Of a stretch of DNA of 16,890 nt, positions 1 through 7,866 are shown one piece after another (position 1 is the stretch's first letter; each line of letters opens with the position of its first letter). The notes under the pieces are model-generated. The model was given only the letters and a program-made list of their open reading frames with translations, searched no databases and had not been told where the DNA came from. Source of the stretch: Darwinimomas sp963643215 (GTDB lineage: Bacteria; Bacillota; Clostridia; Lachnospirales; Lachnospiraceae); NCBI GenBank assembly GCA_963643215.1, contig CAVIJY010000040.1, positions 1 to 16,890 of the forward strand, given 5' to 3'. The position numbers were made by a program, and so were the translations under genes.

Positions 1-409
1 TTACTTCCAAACTTTCATCTTCAAGACAACGCGCAGTATATCACAAAATACCTTTTTAAAATATCTTCATTGCTATGTTCGAGTGGATGTGCTCCGGTAC
101 ATTTAGCCGCACTTAAACAACTCGGGTTTTCGTTCAAACGCTTTATTTTAAATGCCTAAATGGCATGGCTTTCAAAACCAATAGTGTATTGACGCTCTTT
201 ATAATTGTCTTAAAATAAGCGAGTGTTGTTTTGATTTTTCGACAATTTGCTCATTTAGCGAAATATTATTTGTATTTTAAGAAATATTTCATATGCTTTA
301 CGCATTTTTAGAAGTTTGTTTCGTGAAAGCTAAAGTCGCGTTAAATCCCGGTTAAATGCTGCTTATTCCGTCGCAAAATCAATCAAAAACAAAAGGGGGA
401 TATTACTTT
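1..409. other. AT-rich non-coding leader region
   Basis: No convincing gene is seen in these 409 bases. The stretch is clearly more AT-rich than the genes that follow. It holds a small hairpin (ATGCC, 5-nt loop, GGCAT at 152-166), a near-consensus promoter at 189-216, and GAAATATT at 260-267 repeated at 281-288, where the second copy is part of the palindrome GAAATATTTC. The messenger of the permease would carry a leader of roughly 185 nt. No known riboswitch was recognised by eye. Confidence 0.6.
189..216 (+). promoter_or_regulatory. Sigma-A-type promoter for permease-uxuA unit
   Basis: TTGACG at 189-194 and TAAAAT at 211-216 are separated by 16 nt. Each box matches the housekeeping consensus at five of six positions. 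It is the best promoter-like match upstream of the permease and predicts transcription starting near 223. This is inferred from consensus matching only. Confidence 0.55.
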
Positions 410-1705
410 ATGGATCTTTACATCGTATTGGCGATCATGGCGTTTATGGTCGTCGGCTTTCTGCTGAACAAGTGGCCGTTCGGTCTGACTACCATGACCT
501 GCTGCGTGCTGCTTGCACTCACCGGCGTATTCAGCATATCTGAGGCATTTGCGGGATTCGCAAACAAGACTCTCGTGCTGCTTGTGGGCATGTTCGGCAT
601 GGTTTCGGCATTCCAGAAAACCAGCGTCGTAGACAAGATTCAGGCGCAGATGCTTCGTCTCAAGGGCAAGAGCGGTATGGCCCTTGTAATCGGCCTTTAT
701 GTGGTCGTGATTGCACTGGCATGCTTCATGCCTACCACCGCCAACATGGTTGTCATGCTGATGTTTCTTGTTGCTCTCGGCGATTCAGGAGAGGTCACGC
801 CGACACGTATGACCATTCCGCTGCTGGCCATGATCGCAATCTGGGGATCAAAGCTTCCGCTCGGAATGGGCGCCGCATCGCATCTGAATCTTAATGCCCG
901 CTATGAGGGTATGCTGCCCGAGGGCTCAGAGGGTATGCTTCTTGATCTTGCCACACGCTTTAAGGTCATGATCGTTCCGTGCATCATCCTCACCATATAC
1001 TGTCTCATCGCATGGAAATGGCTTCCCAACAAGGCGTTTGACGCTTCCAAGCTTGAAGGCAAGAATGGCAAGAAGAAGGAGAAGACAGCCCTTCCGCAGT
1101 GGCAGGAGAATCTCATCCTCGGACTGTTCCTTGTTGTCATGGTTTCACTGCTGTTCGGCAGCAAGATCGGCGATTACATGTATCTTGTTCCCGTAACCTG
1201 CCTTCTTATCATCACATTCTCCGGCTGCATGAGCGTTAAGGAGACTGTAAGCGCCATCACTATCGACTCTGTGTGGATGATCGCCGGTGTTCTGGTAGTG
1301 GCTGACGCACTCGGCAAGTCCGGTGCGGGAGATGTCCTCGGCAATGCCATCCTCAAGCTCCTCGGAGGAAACCCCAGCGGAATACTGGTTATGTTTGTTT
1401 TCGCTACCGTCACCATCGTCATGACCACATTCATGTCAAACTCCGCCACAAGCAATGTTCTCATCCCGGTAGCCGCATCTGTCGCTATCGCTGCCGGCTG
1501 GGATCCCAGAGGCCTGGTGCTTATCGTTTCCTTCTGCTCCGGCTGCGCCATCGCGTTCCCTTCAGGCTCTCCTGCCTGCGGTATCGCGTACGCGTCTACC
1601 GGCTACAAGCTCAGCGAGACATTTAAGTTCACCATACCCTTCATCATACTTGCGGTAGTCAGCATAGTATTCAGTGCAAATTTCTTCTGCCCTATCTATG
1701 GCTGA
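410..1705 (+). CDS. SLC13/DASS-like anion permease (ion transporter superfamily)
   Basis: A very hydrophobic 431-aa protein with about a dozen potential membrane spans and one charged cytoplasmic loop rich in Lys and Glu near residues 212-230. Two re-entrant-loop-like motifs are visible: FMPTTAN at about 106-112 and MSNSATSNVLIP at about 342-353. They resemble the paired SNT-type motifs of the divalent-anion/sodium symporter family, one per half of an inverted-repeat fold, so Na+- or H+-coupled uptake of a carboxylate is likely. The start at 410 is chosen because AAAGGGGGA lies 9 nt before it; an in-frame ATG at 356 lacks such a site. The next gene is a mannonate-dehydratase homologue, so the substrate may be a sugar acid (aldonate or hexuronate); that is inference. 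The family call is sound, the substrate unknown. Confidence 0.75.
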   Translation: MDLYIVLAIMAFMVVGFLLNKWPFGLTTMTCCVLLALTGVFSISEAFAGFANKTLVLLVGMFGMVSAFQKTSVVDKIQAQMLRLKGKSGMALVIGLYVVVIALACFMPTTANMVVMLMFLVALGDSGEVTPTRMTIPLLAMIAIWGSKLPLGMGAASHLNLNARYEGMLPEGSEGMLLDLATRFKVMIVPCIILTIYCLIAWKWLPNKAFDASKLEGKNGKKKEKTALPQWQENLILGLFLVVMVSLLFGSKIGDYMYLVPVTCLLIITFSGCMSVKETVSAITIDSVWMIAGVLVVADALGKSGAGDVLGNAILKLLGGNPSGILVMFVFATVTIVMTTFMSNSATSNVLIPVAASVAIAAGWDPRGLVLIVSFCSGCAIAFPSGSPACGIAYASTGYKLSETFKFTIPFIILAVVSIVFSANFFCPIYG

Positions 1706-1736
1706 TATGTCATACTGTTAAATACCTAAAATCACC

Positions 1737-1781
1737 GCATACCCCTCTGTCTTTACATAAATGTGGATCAGAGGGGCATGC
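1737..1781 (+). other. Intercistronic hairpin between permease and uxuA-like gene
   Basis: Arms at 1737-1749 and 1769-1781 pair over 13 positions with one A-C mismatch. The 19-nt loop contains a further ACAT/ATGT pair. No T-run follows, so it is unlikely to be a simple terminator. It sits in the 98-nt gap before the dehydratase gene and may be a partial terminator, a processing site, or a stabiliser that changes the ratio of the two products. Confidence 0.6.
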
Positions 1782-1803
1782 CGCTTAAATCAAGGAGGTA
1801 AGC

Positions 1804-2778
1804 ATGTCACTTCGCCCGCAGATTCCGGTTCGCACCGGAGAGACAGATGCAACACTGTCATTTATCCGCCAGATGGGTATCGAAAATGTCAGCCTTTCCT
1901 TAAAGCCCGACGAGATCACAGCTGAGGTGCTTAAGGCTCAGAAGGAAAAGCTCGCAGCCTATGGTATGACCATCTCCGATGTCTCCTGCAATGAGCTTCA
2001 GAAAAACAGAAGCATACATCTGAATCTTCCCGATCGTGATTATCAGATCGAGCGCTTCAACAATATGCTTTATGTGCTCGGTGATGAGAAGATCCCGTTC
2101 ACATCCATCGCATGGCAGCCCCACGGCATCCTGCGCACCGATCACCGCGTAGGCCAGCACACAAGAGGCGGCTGCAGCGCATATTGCGATCAGTCCGAGA
2201 TCATGGCTCGTCCCAATGCCGAGCCCCGTGAGTATACAGATGAGGAGATCTGGGACAACTTCGCTTATTTCATGGACAAGGTAGTGCCTGTTTCGGAAAA
2301 AACCGGCGTAAGGATGGCTCTTCATCCCAATGACCCGCCCATCGCCTGCATGGCAGGTATCCCGAGCCTTATCTACAGTATGGAATGCTACCGCAAGGCA
2401 TTTAAGGCTGCCGGTCAGAGCAAAGCTCTCGGCATCAAGCTTTGCGTAGGATGCTGGCTTGAAGGAGGCGACGATTTCGGCGATATCATGTCCGATATCA
2501 AGGAGCTGTGCGACGATGACCGCATCCTGTGCGTTCACTTCCGCAATGTCGACAGCACACTTCCTGTCTTCGAGGAGGTTCTCGCAGAGGACGGCTATGC
2601 AGATATGTATGCCATCATGAAGCAGCTGGTCGCATGTGACTGCAATGCGGTCATCTCCATAGATCACGCCTTCAAGCCCATCGAAGGCTTCGGAGGCATG
2701 GCCGGCTCGTTCTCATATTCCACAGGATATATGAAGGGTCTCATCTATGCAGCTGAAAAAGAGCTTAAAAAGCGCTGA
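1804..2778 (+). CDS. uxuA: UxuA-family mannonate dehydratase-like protein
   Basis: A 324-aa TIM-barrel protein of the mannonate dehydratase (UxuA) family. The characterised enzyme removes water from D-mannonate to give 2-keto-3-deoxygluconate in hexuronate breakdown. Family motifs are clear: MALHPNDPP (His174), KLCVGCW (Cys214 or Cys217), VHFRNV (His245) and SIDHA (Asp287). These correspond to the His/Cys/His/Asp metal ligands of the family. It is shorter than typical UxuA (about 350-395 aa), and the usual RPDHG-like motif near the C-terminus reads SIDHAFKP, so the substrate may differ from D-mannonate. The start has AGGAGG 8 nt upstream. No uxuB, uxaC, kdgK or kdgA is nearby, so it is not part of a full glucuronate operon here. 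It probably acts on the acid imported by the preceding permease. Confidence 0.8.
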   Translation: MSLRPQIPVRTGETDATLSFIRQMGIENVSLSLKPDEITAEVLKAQKEKLAAYGMTISDVSCNELQKNRSIHLNLPDRDYQIERFNNMLYVLGDEKIPFTSIAWQPHGILRTDHRVGQHTRGGCSAYCDQSEIMARPNAEPREYTDEEIWDNFAYFMDKVVPVSEKTGVRMALHPNDPPIACMAGIPSLIYSMECYRKAFKAAGQSKALGIKLCVGCWLEGGDDFGDIMSDIKELCDDDRILCVHFRNVDSTLPVFEEVLAEDGYADMYAIMKQLVACDCNAVISIDHAFKPIEGFGGMAGSFSYSTGYMKGLIYAAEKELKKR

Positions 2779-2793
2779 TACAGCTTGATAGAA

Positions 2794-2830
2794 CAGCAGG
2801 CGCCGGGTCTTATCAACCCGGCGCCTGCTG
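2794..2830. terminator. Bidirectional terminator hairpin
   Basis: A perfect 15-bp, GC-rich stem (2794-2808 with 2816-2830) closes a 7-nt loop. It lies in the 74-nt gap between the convergent uxuA-like gene (+) and the first 2HCT transporter gene (-). T-runs are poor on both sides, but stem strength and position fit a shared terminator. Confidence 0.8.
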
Positions 2831-2852
2831 CTGTGATTGCATATTTATCATG

Positions 2853-4151
2853 TTACTTCAGTATAGGCGTGATGAATGATGCGATCAAAAGAATCAATGC
2901 TCCTCCTATCCTTGATGAAATCTGTGCAAAAGGCATGAGATTCATTCTGTTTGCTGCACCAAGTACAGCTACATCTCCTGAGCCGCCCGCATTGGCCATA
3001 CACAGACCGGCCGTGATGCCCGATTCTATAAAGTACATCTTCATTATCACTCCGCCCAGTCCGGCTCCGACAGCGGCAAGCACAGTTACCACAACCGTGA
3101 TCACAAAGTAAATCGGATTTGAAATAGCCGCTATGACTGTTGCCAGATCCATCGATGCAAAGCTTACGCATACCAGAATCGTGGGCACACCTATATACGA
3201 AATCAACCCGTACCAATCGCCTGCCGCTTCTTCCATCCGCTTCGGAACTATTCCCGATATCTTCAGAACCGTCGCCGTAAGTATCGTCCATGCATATGCA
3301 TGAACTCCGGAATATATGAACTTGCTGCACAGGCGCCCAAAGATATAAAGAGTTCCTGACATCATCAGACCGATACCGAGATTGACAAATGTAGCCATCT
3401 CCTTGCCATCGTCCTCCTTTGCCTCATATATCTCTCCCGTTCTCATCAGAACGCCATTGCCGTTGAATGTCTTGCCTCCAAAGCCTGACTTGCCGAGCCC
3501 GTTTAGTATGGCTCCCATGAGGATGGCGATGATATTGGCAACCGTAACCGCAGGCATCAGCATGGAAAGTATATCACCTCCCGGAATCGTATATCCATAT
3601 CCTTCGTAGATGCTGGCAAGAGGAATGGCGCCTGCTCCGATACCGCCTCCCATGATGGGAATCGCTATATTAAGTATCGCCGCTCCAAATCCATACCCGC
3701 TGATCATCCCGATGATGCCGGCGCCCAGAAATGAAACTATGATTCCCAGGATAAGCGGGATCGCATAACGGCTTCCCGCATTTATCAGAATCTTGCGATC
3801 CATGTTGAGTATGCTTCCGGTGATAAGGGAGGCGATAAAGTACTCAATAAATCCCATAGTTCCTGTATAGAACACCTCTGTAGACTCAACTATCGATTCC
3901 GGCAGCACCCCTGCGTAAACCAGCAGTGTAGGCACAAAAAGGCACAGCAGCGATGGTCCTCCAAGCATGCTCAGATATTTATTTTGATTGCCTATCCATG
4001 TAAGCAGGAACCCGATCGACATGCAAAATGCCCAGCCGGTGAGAAAATTGTTCGGTGTGCAGCCCCAGCACACTCCGCCGACTATCACAGCCGTCATGAT
4101 CATATATATGCCTATCGGTATGCCTGCTATTCTAAGATTTCCGTCCTTCAT
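2853..4151 (-). CDS. 2-hydroxycarboxylate transporter (2HCT, CitS-type), copy 1
   Basis: A 432-aa integral membrane protein of the 2HCT family (CitS/CimH/MleP/CitW type). Characterised members carry citrate, malate or lactate by Na+/H+ symport or by precursor/product exchange. Both family re-entrant-loop signatures are present: MGGGIGAGAIP near residues 167-177 and NAGGSGDVAVLGAANRM near 387-403, followed by FAQISSRIGG, whose Arg414 matches the substrate-binding arginine region of CitS. It begins 32 nt after the end of citF with AGGAGA upstream, so it is the last gene of the citDEF operon. Substrate is therefore probably citrate, citramalate or a related hydroxy acid. Exchange of citrate for acetate or lactate is possible but not shown by sequence. 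Confidence 0.9.
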   Translation of the reverse strand: MKDGNLRIAGIPIGIYMIMTAVIVGGVCWGCTPNNFLTGWAFCMSIGFLLTWIGNQNKYLSMLGGPSLLCLFVPTLLVYAGVLPESIVESTEVFYTGTMGFIEYFIASLITGSILNMDRKILINAGSRYAIPLILGIIVSFLGAGIIGMISGYGFGAAILNIAIPIMGGGIGAGAIPLASIYEGYGYTIPGGDILSMLMPAVTVANIIAILMGAILNGLGKSGFGGKTFNGNGVLMRTGEIYEAKEDDGKEMATFVNLGIGLMMSGTLYIFGRLCSKFIYSGVHAYAWTILTATVLKISGIVPKRMEEAAGDWYGLISYIGVPTILVCVSFASMDLATVIAAISNPIYFVITVVVTVLAAVGAGLGGVIMKMYFIESGITAGLCMANAGGSGDVAVLGAANRMNLMPFAQISSRIGGALILLIASFITPILK

Positions 4152-4183
4152 GATTTATCTCCTGTAGTTTTATCTGATAGTTT

Positions 4184-5593
4184 TCAGCCTTCGACCTTGT
4201 ATATCCGATCCTGAACCTTGCCTCTTCTGTCAAGAACCTCTGCAACAACTACATCGCTCTTTCTTACAACAGGTCTTGGAACTCCGTTGATCCTGTCTGA
4301 CATTTGCTTAAGCTCCGTGATATCTATAACCGGTATGCCTGCCTTTACGAGCCTTTCCCTCAGCTCGGTCCTTGCTGGATTGACAGTTGCACCGTACTGA
4401 GTTACCAGAACATCAACGCTCGATCCCGGGGTAGACACCGTAGTAACCTTATCAACTACAACCGGCATCCGTGCTCTGCTCAGCGGAGCTACGATTATCG
4501 TGAGCTTTGCGCACTCGGCAGTATCAGTATGCCCACCGGAGCCTCCTATTATGTACCCCAGAGAGTCTGTATGAACATTTACATTGAAGCTCAGATCTAT
4601 CTGCGTAGCGCCCAGAACAACTACATCCAGTGAATTTGCCACCGCGCTCTTGGCTGTCGGACTCGCGTAGTGGCTTGCGGTGATCTCCTGATGCGCCGGA
4701 TTGGTTCTGAGCGATTCAACCGCCTGCAGATCAAAACACTGGACATCCATGATTGCCTTGAAATAGCCCTCCCGCAGCATATCAACCATATATCCGGTGA
4801 TCCCTCCCAGAGCAAAGCTTCCGTGGATTCCTTCCTTCTTCATGATATTTTTCAGGAAATCCGCTGTTGCCAGACTCGCACCTCCCGCGCCGGTCTGAAA
4901 CGAAAATCCTTCCTTTAAATATCCCGATGCTGCAATCGTCTTAGCTGCATACTCGGCGATTCTCAAGGCCACAGGATCCTTCGGCATCCTCGTCGTGCCG
5001 GATACTATGCCTGCAGGGTCGCCTATCGCATCAACCTCTACCACATAGTCGATATAGTTTTCGGCGATAGAGTAGCCTATCAGCGGATACTCCACCAGAT
5101 TATCGGTTATGACTACCGACTGATCCGCACATTCTGCATCCGCAAATGCATATCCCAGAGATCCGCATGCGGATTTCCCGATCTTGCCGGTGCAATTGCC
5201 CATGCAGTCAGAGGTCGGAGCAGCTATAAATGCGATGTCTATATGAGAAGTTTTACTTTCAAGAGAGCTTGGCCGACCTCCGTGAGTTCTGAATATTACG
5301 GGCTTTTTCAATATTCCCTCTGATATCGCCCTTCCGACCTTCGGTCCCATATAGTTTGTCTCCAGACCTGTCACAACACCGTTTCTGATATGCTCTATGA
5401 TCGGCGCATGACCATCATGTATGGAGCTTGCGTTGACGGTTATGTCTTTTATTCCCATCTTCGCTATTTCATCCAGCACCATATTCAAAACATAGTCTCC
5501 GCTTCTAAGATGATGATGAAATGACACCGTCATGCCTGATTTGAGGCCTGTTTTTTCGATGGCCTCTCTCAAACTTCCCAACACCTTACTCAT
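4184..5593 (-). CDS. citF: Citrate lyase alpha subunit (citrate:acetyl-ACP transferase)
   Basis: A 469-aa CitF-family protein. The alpha subunit swaps the acetyl group on the acyl carrier for citrate, giving citryl-ACP for cleavage by CitE. Conserved stretches include GMTVSFHHHLRSGD (20-33), KACGSLGYA-like (KSACGSLGYA), GFSFQTGAGGASLA, SFALGGITGYMVDML, FNVNVHTDSLGYIIGGSGGH and TPGSSVDVLVTQYG. E. coli CitF has about 40-50 more N-terminal residues; this protein starts almost at the first conserved block. The start looks real: the ATG overlaps the end of citE by 8 nt and has GGAGGG in place, so coupled translation is likely. Citramalate lyase has the same subunit plan and cannot be excluded. Confidence 0.92.
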   Translation of the reverse strand: MSKVLGSLREAIEKTGLKSGMTVSFHHHLRSGDYVLNMVLDEIAKMGIKDITVNASSIHDGHAPIIEHIRNGVVTGLETNYMGPKVGRAISEGILKKPVIFRTHGGRPSSLESKTSHIDIAFIAAPTSDCMGNCTGKIGKSACGSLGYAFADAECADQSVVITDNLVEYPLIGYSIAENYIDYVVEVDAIGDPAGIVSGTTRMPKDPVALRIAEYAAKTIAASGYLKEGFSFQTGAGGASLATADFLKNIMKKEGIHGSFALGGITGYMVDMLREGYFKAIMDVQCFDLQAVESLRTNPAHQEITASHYASPTAKSAVANSLDVVVLGATQIDLSFNVNVHTDSLGYIIGGSGGHTDTAECAKLTIIVAPLSRARMPVVVDKVTTVSTPGSSVDVLVTQYGATVNPARTELRERLVKAGIPVIDITELKQMSDRINGVPRPVVRKSDVVVAEVLDRRGKVQDRIYKVEG

Positions 5594-6461
5594 CTAACAG
5601 CCCTCCTATCTCTCTGGCCGCCTCAAGCACAAGCCTAGCTCGCTGAACTATCGGAGCATCGATCATCTTTCCTCTAAGTGACACGGCTCCCTTTCCCTGC
5701 TTTTTAGCTTCTTCAATTGCGTTAAATACATCCTTTGCATATTGAACCTGCTTCATACTCGGACTAAATACCGTGTTGACGATGTCCACATGTCTCGGCG
5801 ATATAACAGCCTTTCCAGTGTATCCGAGCTCCTTTGCGAGCTCCGCATCCTTTTTCAGACCCTCCAGATCTTCTACATCCGTCCATGGAGTATCATAGGC
5901 TTCTATTCCCGCAGCTCGGGCTGCCATAACCAGGCGCCCCCTTGCATAAAGAATCTCACCGCCCTGCTTCGTCCTCTGACACCGAAGATCCGCCGTCAGA
6001 TCCTCAGCTCCCAGATACAGCGCCTCCATTCTCGGGCTGGCCGTCGCTATATCAAATGCCTTCTCAATACCCATGGCGGTCTCCAGAAGCGGAATCAGCC
6101 TGATGCCTCCAACCTCCATTCCGTTCTCTTTCTCGATCTGCGTCATTTTCTCATCTAGGGTTCTGATATAATCTCCTCCGCTAACCTTGGTCGGCATGAT
6201 CATATCCGGCTTCAAAGGTATGACTGCTTCCAGATCCTGCTCCCAGTACGGCGTGTCAAGCGCATTGATTCGCACTATGATCTCGCACCTTCCGAAATCC
6301 ATAGTCTTCAATGCACTGCTTACCAGATCTCTCGCAGCGTCCTTTTGATCAGGTGCTACAGCATCCTCCAGATCAAAAATGATACTGTCCGAGCCCAGGA
6401 TGCCTCCGTTTACCAGCATGTTGGGATTGTTGCCCGGCAGAAAAAGCATTGTTCTTCTCAT
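5586..6461 (-). CDS. citE: Citrate lyase beta subunit (citryl-ACP lyase)
   Basis: A 291-aa HpcH/HpaI-fold protein of the CitE family. It cleaves citryl-ACP into oxaloacetate and acetyl-ACP in the citrate lyase complex. Recognisable elements are the N-terminal RTMLFLPGNNP, SIIFDLEDAV (25-34), IIVRINAL (Arg64), LLETAMG (Glu127, a predicted metal ligand) and LYLGAEDLTADL (Asp154, a second predicted ligand). Length is normal for the family. The start codon overlaps the citD stop as ATGA, with GGAGGG 9 nt upstream. Stand-alone CitE-like proteins act on malyl- or citramalyl-CoA, but the citD and citF neighbours support a lyase complex here. Confidence 0.93.
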   Translation of the reverse strand: MRRTMLFLPGNNPNMLVNGGILGSDSIIFDLEDAVAPDQKDAARDLVSSALKTMDFGRCEIIVRINALDTPYWEQDLEAVIPLKPDMIMPTKVSGGDYIRTLDEKMTQIEKENGMEVGGIRLIPLLETAMGIEKAFDIATASPRMEALYLGAEDLTADLRCQRTKQGGEILYARGRLVMAARAAGIEAYDTPWTDVEDLEGLKKDAELAKELGYTGKAVISPRHVDIVNTVFSPSMKQVQYAKDVFNAIEEAKKQGKGAVSLRGKMIDAPIVQRARLVLEAAREIGGLLDE

Positions 6462-6733
6462 ATCTCTTCGCCCTCCATCGCTCTTCTCAATGCTGTTTTA
6501 ACTCTGGCTCTGATAGTGCAGTCCAATGCGCCGTGATCCACTGCCTTAAGCTCGACTCCGTCAACACCTGATTCCTCCAGAGACTCTCTTATGGCGCTCA
6601 GCATCGCATCCCTGTAGTAAACATCCACCGGAGATTGAAGGTCTATGCTTATCCCGGTGTCCCTCGGCTCGACCGTAATCATCACATCGCTGGACTCCAA
6701 TGTTCCGGCAACACCCATCCTTTTTAGCTTCAT
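6458..6733 (-). CDS. citD: Citrate lyase gamma subunit (acyl carrier protein)
   Basis: A 91-aa acyl carrier subunit of citrate lyase. Ser14 in the motif AGTLESSDV is the expected attachment site for the phosphoribosyl-dephospho-CoA prosthetic group; DHGALDCTIRARV near the C-terminus is also characteristic. In known systems CitG and CitX make and attach this group and CitC acetylates it, yet none of the three is in this window. It is the first gene of the operon, preceded by AAAGGAGAA and, further up, three 14-nt repeats. The normal citCDEF order starts with citC, so the missing citC is notable. Confidence 0.92.
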   Translation of the reverse strand: MKLKRMGVAGTLESSDVMITVEPRDTGISIDLQSPVDVYYRDAMLSAIRESLEESGVDGVELKAVDHGALDCTIRARVKTALRRAMEGEEI

Positions 6734-6749
6734 CCGATATTCTCCTTTT

Positions 6750-6791
6750 TTAAATGGATTATGTTAATTGGATATTGTTAAATGGATACAT
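6750..6791. repeat. Three 14-nt tandem repeats before citD, candidate operator
   Basis: Three consecutive 14-nt units (6750-6763, 6764-6777, 6778-6791) share TTAAwTGGATA at their core. They lie between the citD start and the divergent promoter area, 17 to 58 nt upstream of citD. Such an array fits binding sites for the divergently encoded GntR regulator or another factor. Units this close to 1.3 helical turns would place proteins on different faces of the DNA. Function is inferred. Confidence 0.6.
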
Positions 6792-6889
6792 TTGACAGCG
6801 TTTATATTGCATCTGTAATTGAACATTGTCAATCATAGCTTTTTGCATTTATTTTTATTCGTTACAATTGTTCTATTATCACTTATGAT
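6792..6889. promoter_or_regulatory. Divergent promoter region, citDEF and GntR regulator
   Basis: For the regulator (+), GTTACA at 6861-6866 and TATGAT at 6884-6889 are spaced by 17 nt. For the cit operon (-), a perfect TTGACA box is found at 6827-6832, but the -10 boxes are poorer: AT-rich TATAAA/ATATAA lies at 6801-6807, with a spacing of 19-20 nt. A second TTGACA at 6792-6797 on the + strand lacks a good -10 partner. The precise start sites are uncertain. Confidence 0.4.
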
Positions 6890-6995
6890 TTTGTTGTCTC
6901 TGCTATATAGATATGAGTCGGTGTTTGAATTAAAATTCTATGTTACACTTGATGCAGCAGCAATCGATCGCACTATACAGATTTGGAGGTGGCGT

Positions 6996-7649
6996 ATGCG
7001 CCCTATAACTAGTCAACTGACCCGCGATAAGGTTATCAATGAGCTTCGGCATGATATACTCTGCGGCAATTTTGCTCCAAATCAAGAGCTCTACCAGGAC
7101 AAGATCGCCGACGAGCTCGGAGTTTCAAGGCTCCCGGTTCGTGAAGCGCTTGCTATCCTGCACAATGAGGGTCTGGTTACCGTCCGTCCGAACAAGGTTG
7201 CTACAGTCAATGAGATCTCCTCCAAATTTGTTCGTGATCACTATGCTCTCAGGGTTCTGCTTGAGGTTGAGGCCGTCAGGCTGGCGTGTTCAAAGGCCAC
7301 CGACTGCAGCCAGCTATGGGAAGCGTACAACGAGTCAGAACAAGCCATCAATGAACACCGCATAAACCTGTTCAATGAGCACAACAGAACCCTGCATGAA
7401 TACATCTGGAAGTTTGCTGACAACGATCAGCTTGAAAGGCTTCTGTCTCAGCTTTGGAATACCATGCGCGCTGAGACAGAATACCTCGAGGCTTATGCCA
7501 AGGAGTCCAATGAGGAGCATAAAAATATCATCATCGGCATCGAAAACCATGATGAGCAGCTTGCGTGCAGCAATATAAAGCATCATGTAGAGCGCAGCTG
7601 CGAGCGCACCCTCGGGTTTCTCAGAAAGCAGCGCGGCGATGAGTTTTAA
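6996..7649 (+). CDS. GntR-family (FadR/FCD) transcriptional regulator
   Basis: A 217-aa regulator. Residues about 5-75 form a winged helix-turn-helix (LYQDKIADELGVSRLPVREAL is the recognition region). Residues about 80-210 form an FCD effector domain. His134, His175 and His197 match the His triad that usually holds a metal in this domain and contacts carboxylate ligands. The start at 6996 has GGAGGTGG 8 nt upstream and gives normal family length. The frame stays open back to 6819, but the extra residues form a hydrophobic stretch unlike any GntR protein. Divergent placement against citDEF suggests it controls the cit operon, probably in response to the imported acid or a product. Confidence 0.9.
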   Translation: MRPITSQLTRDKVINELRHDILCGNFAPNQELYQDKIADELGVSRLPVREALAILHNEGLVTVRPNKVATVNEISSKFVRDHYALRVLLEVEAVRLACSKATDCSQLWEAYNESEQAINEHRINLFNEHNRTLHEYIWKFADNDQLERLLSQLWNTMRAETEYLEAYAKESNEEHKNIIIGIENHDEQLACSNIKHHVERSCERTLGFLRKQRGDEF

Positions 7650-7700
7650 CCGATAAGCCTTCGTGTTGTTTCTGTGTTGTTTCGGCTAAAATATGCAAAT

Positions 7701-7741
7701 AATGAGCCAGGGTTCGAGTTTTCCCGAAACCCTGGCTCATT
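7701..7741. terminator. Bidirectional terminator hairpin
   Basis: Arms 7701-7714 and 7728-7741 pair perfectly over 14 bp around a 13-nt loop that can pair a little further (TTCG with CGAA). It lies between the convergent GntR and hydrolase genes. There is no long T-run. A short tandem repeat, GTGTTGTTTC at 7663-7672 and 7674-7683, lies just before it. Confidence 0.75.
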
Positions 7742-7754
7742 GCTTCGATAACCG

Positions 7755-7779
7755 GGAAAGCACGCGAAGCGTGTTTTCC
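7755..7779. other. Second hairpin after the hydrolase gene
   Basis: Arms 7755-7765 and 7769-7779 form 11 pairs, one of them G-T, around a GAA triloop. Placed downstream of the hydrolase gene (- strand) and next to the larger hairpin at 7701-7741, it may help end or stabilise that transcript. No T-run follows on either strand. Confidence 0.5.
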
Positions 7780-7866
7780 GCAGTTCCACTTTCTGTTTTA
7801 TCTCTCGCACAGGCTCGGATCACCGGCCCGGCGTGCATTTTACGGATTCGGCTGTATCAGCCCGTC

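Noticed and set aside
1900..2667. 255-aa open frame antisense to the uxuA-like gene
   Set aside because: Exact antisense shadow of a well-conserved gene, without a ribosome site or recognisable family.
6819..6995. N-terminal hydrophobic extension of the GntR regulator (59 residues)
   Set aside because: No ribosome binding site at 6819, no such extension in the family, and the stretch contains the promoter; ATG 6996 has a strong site and gives normal length.
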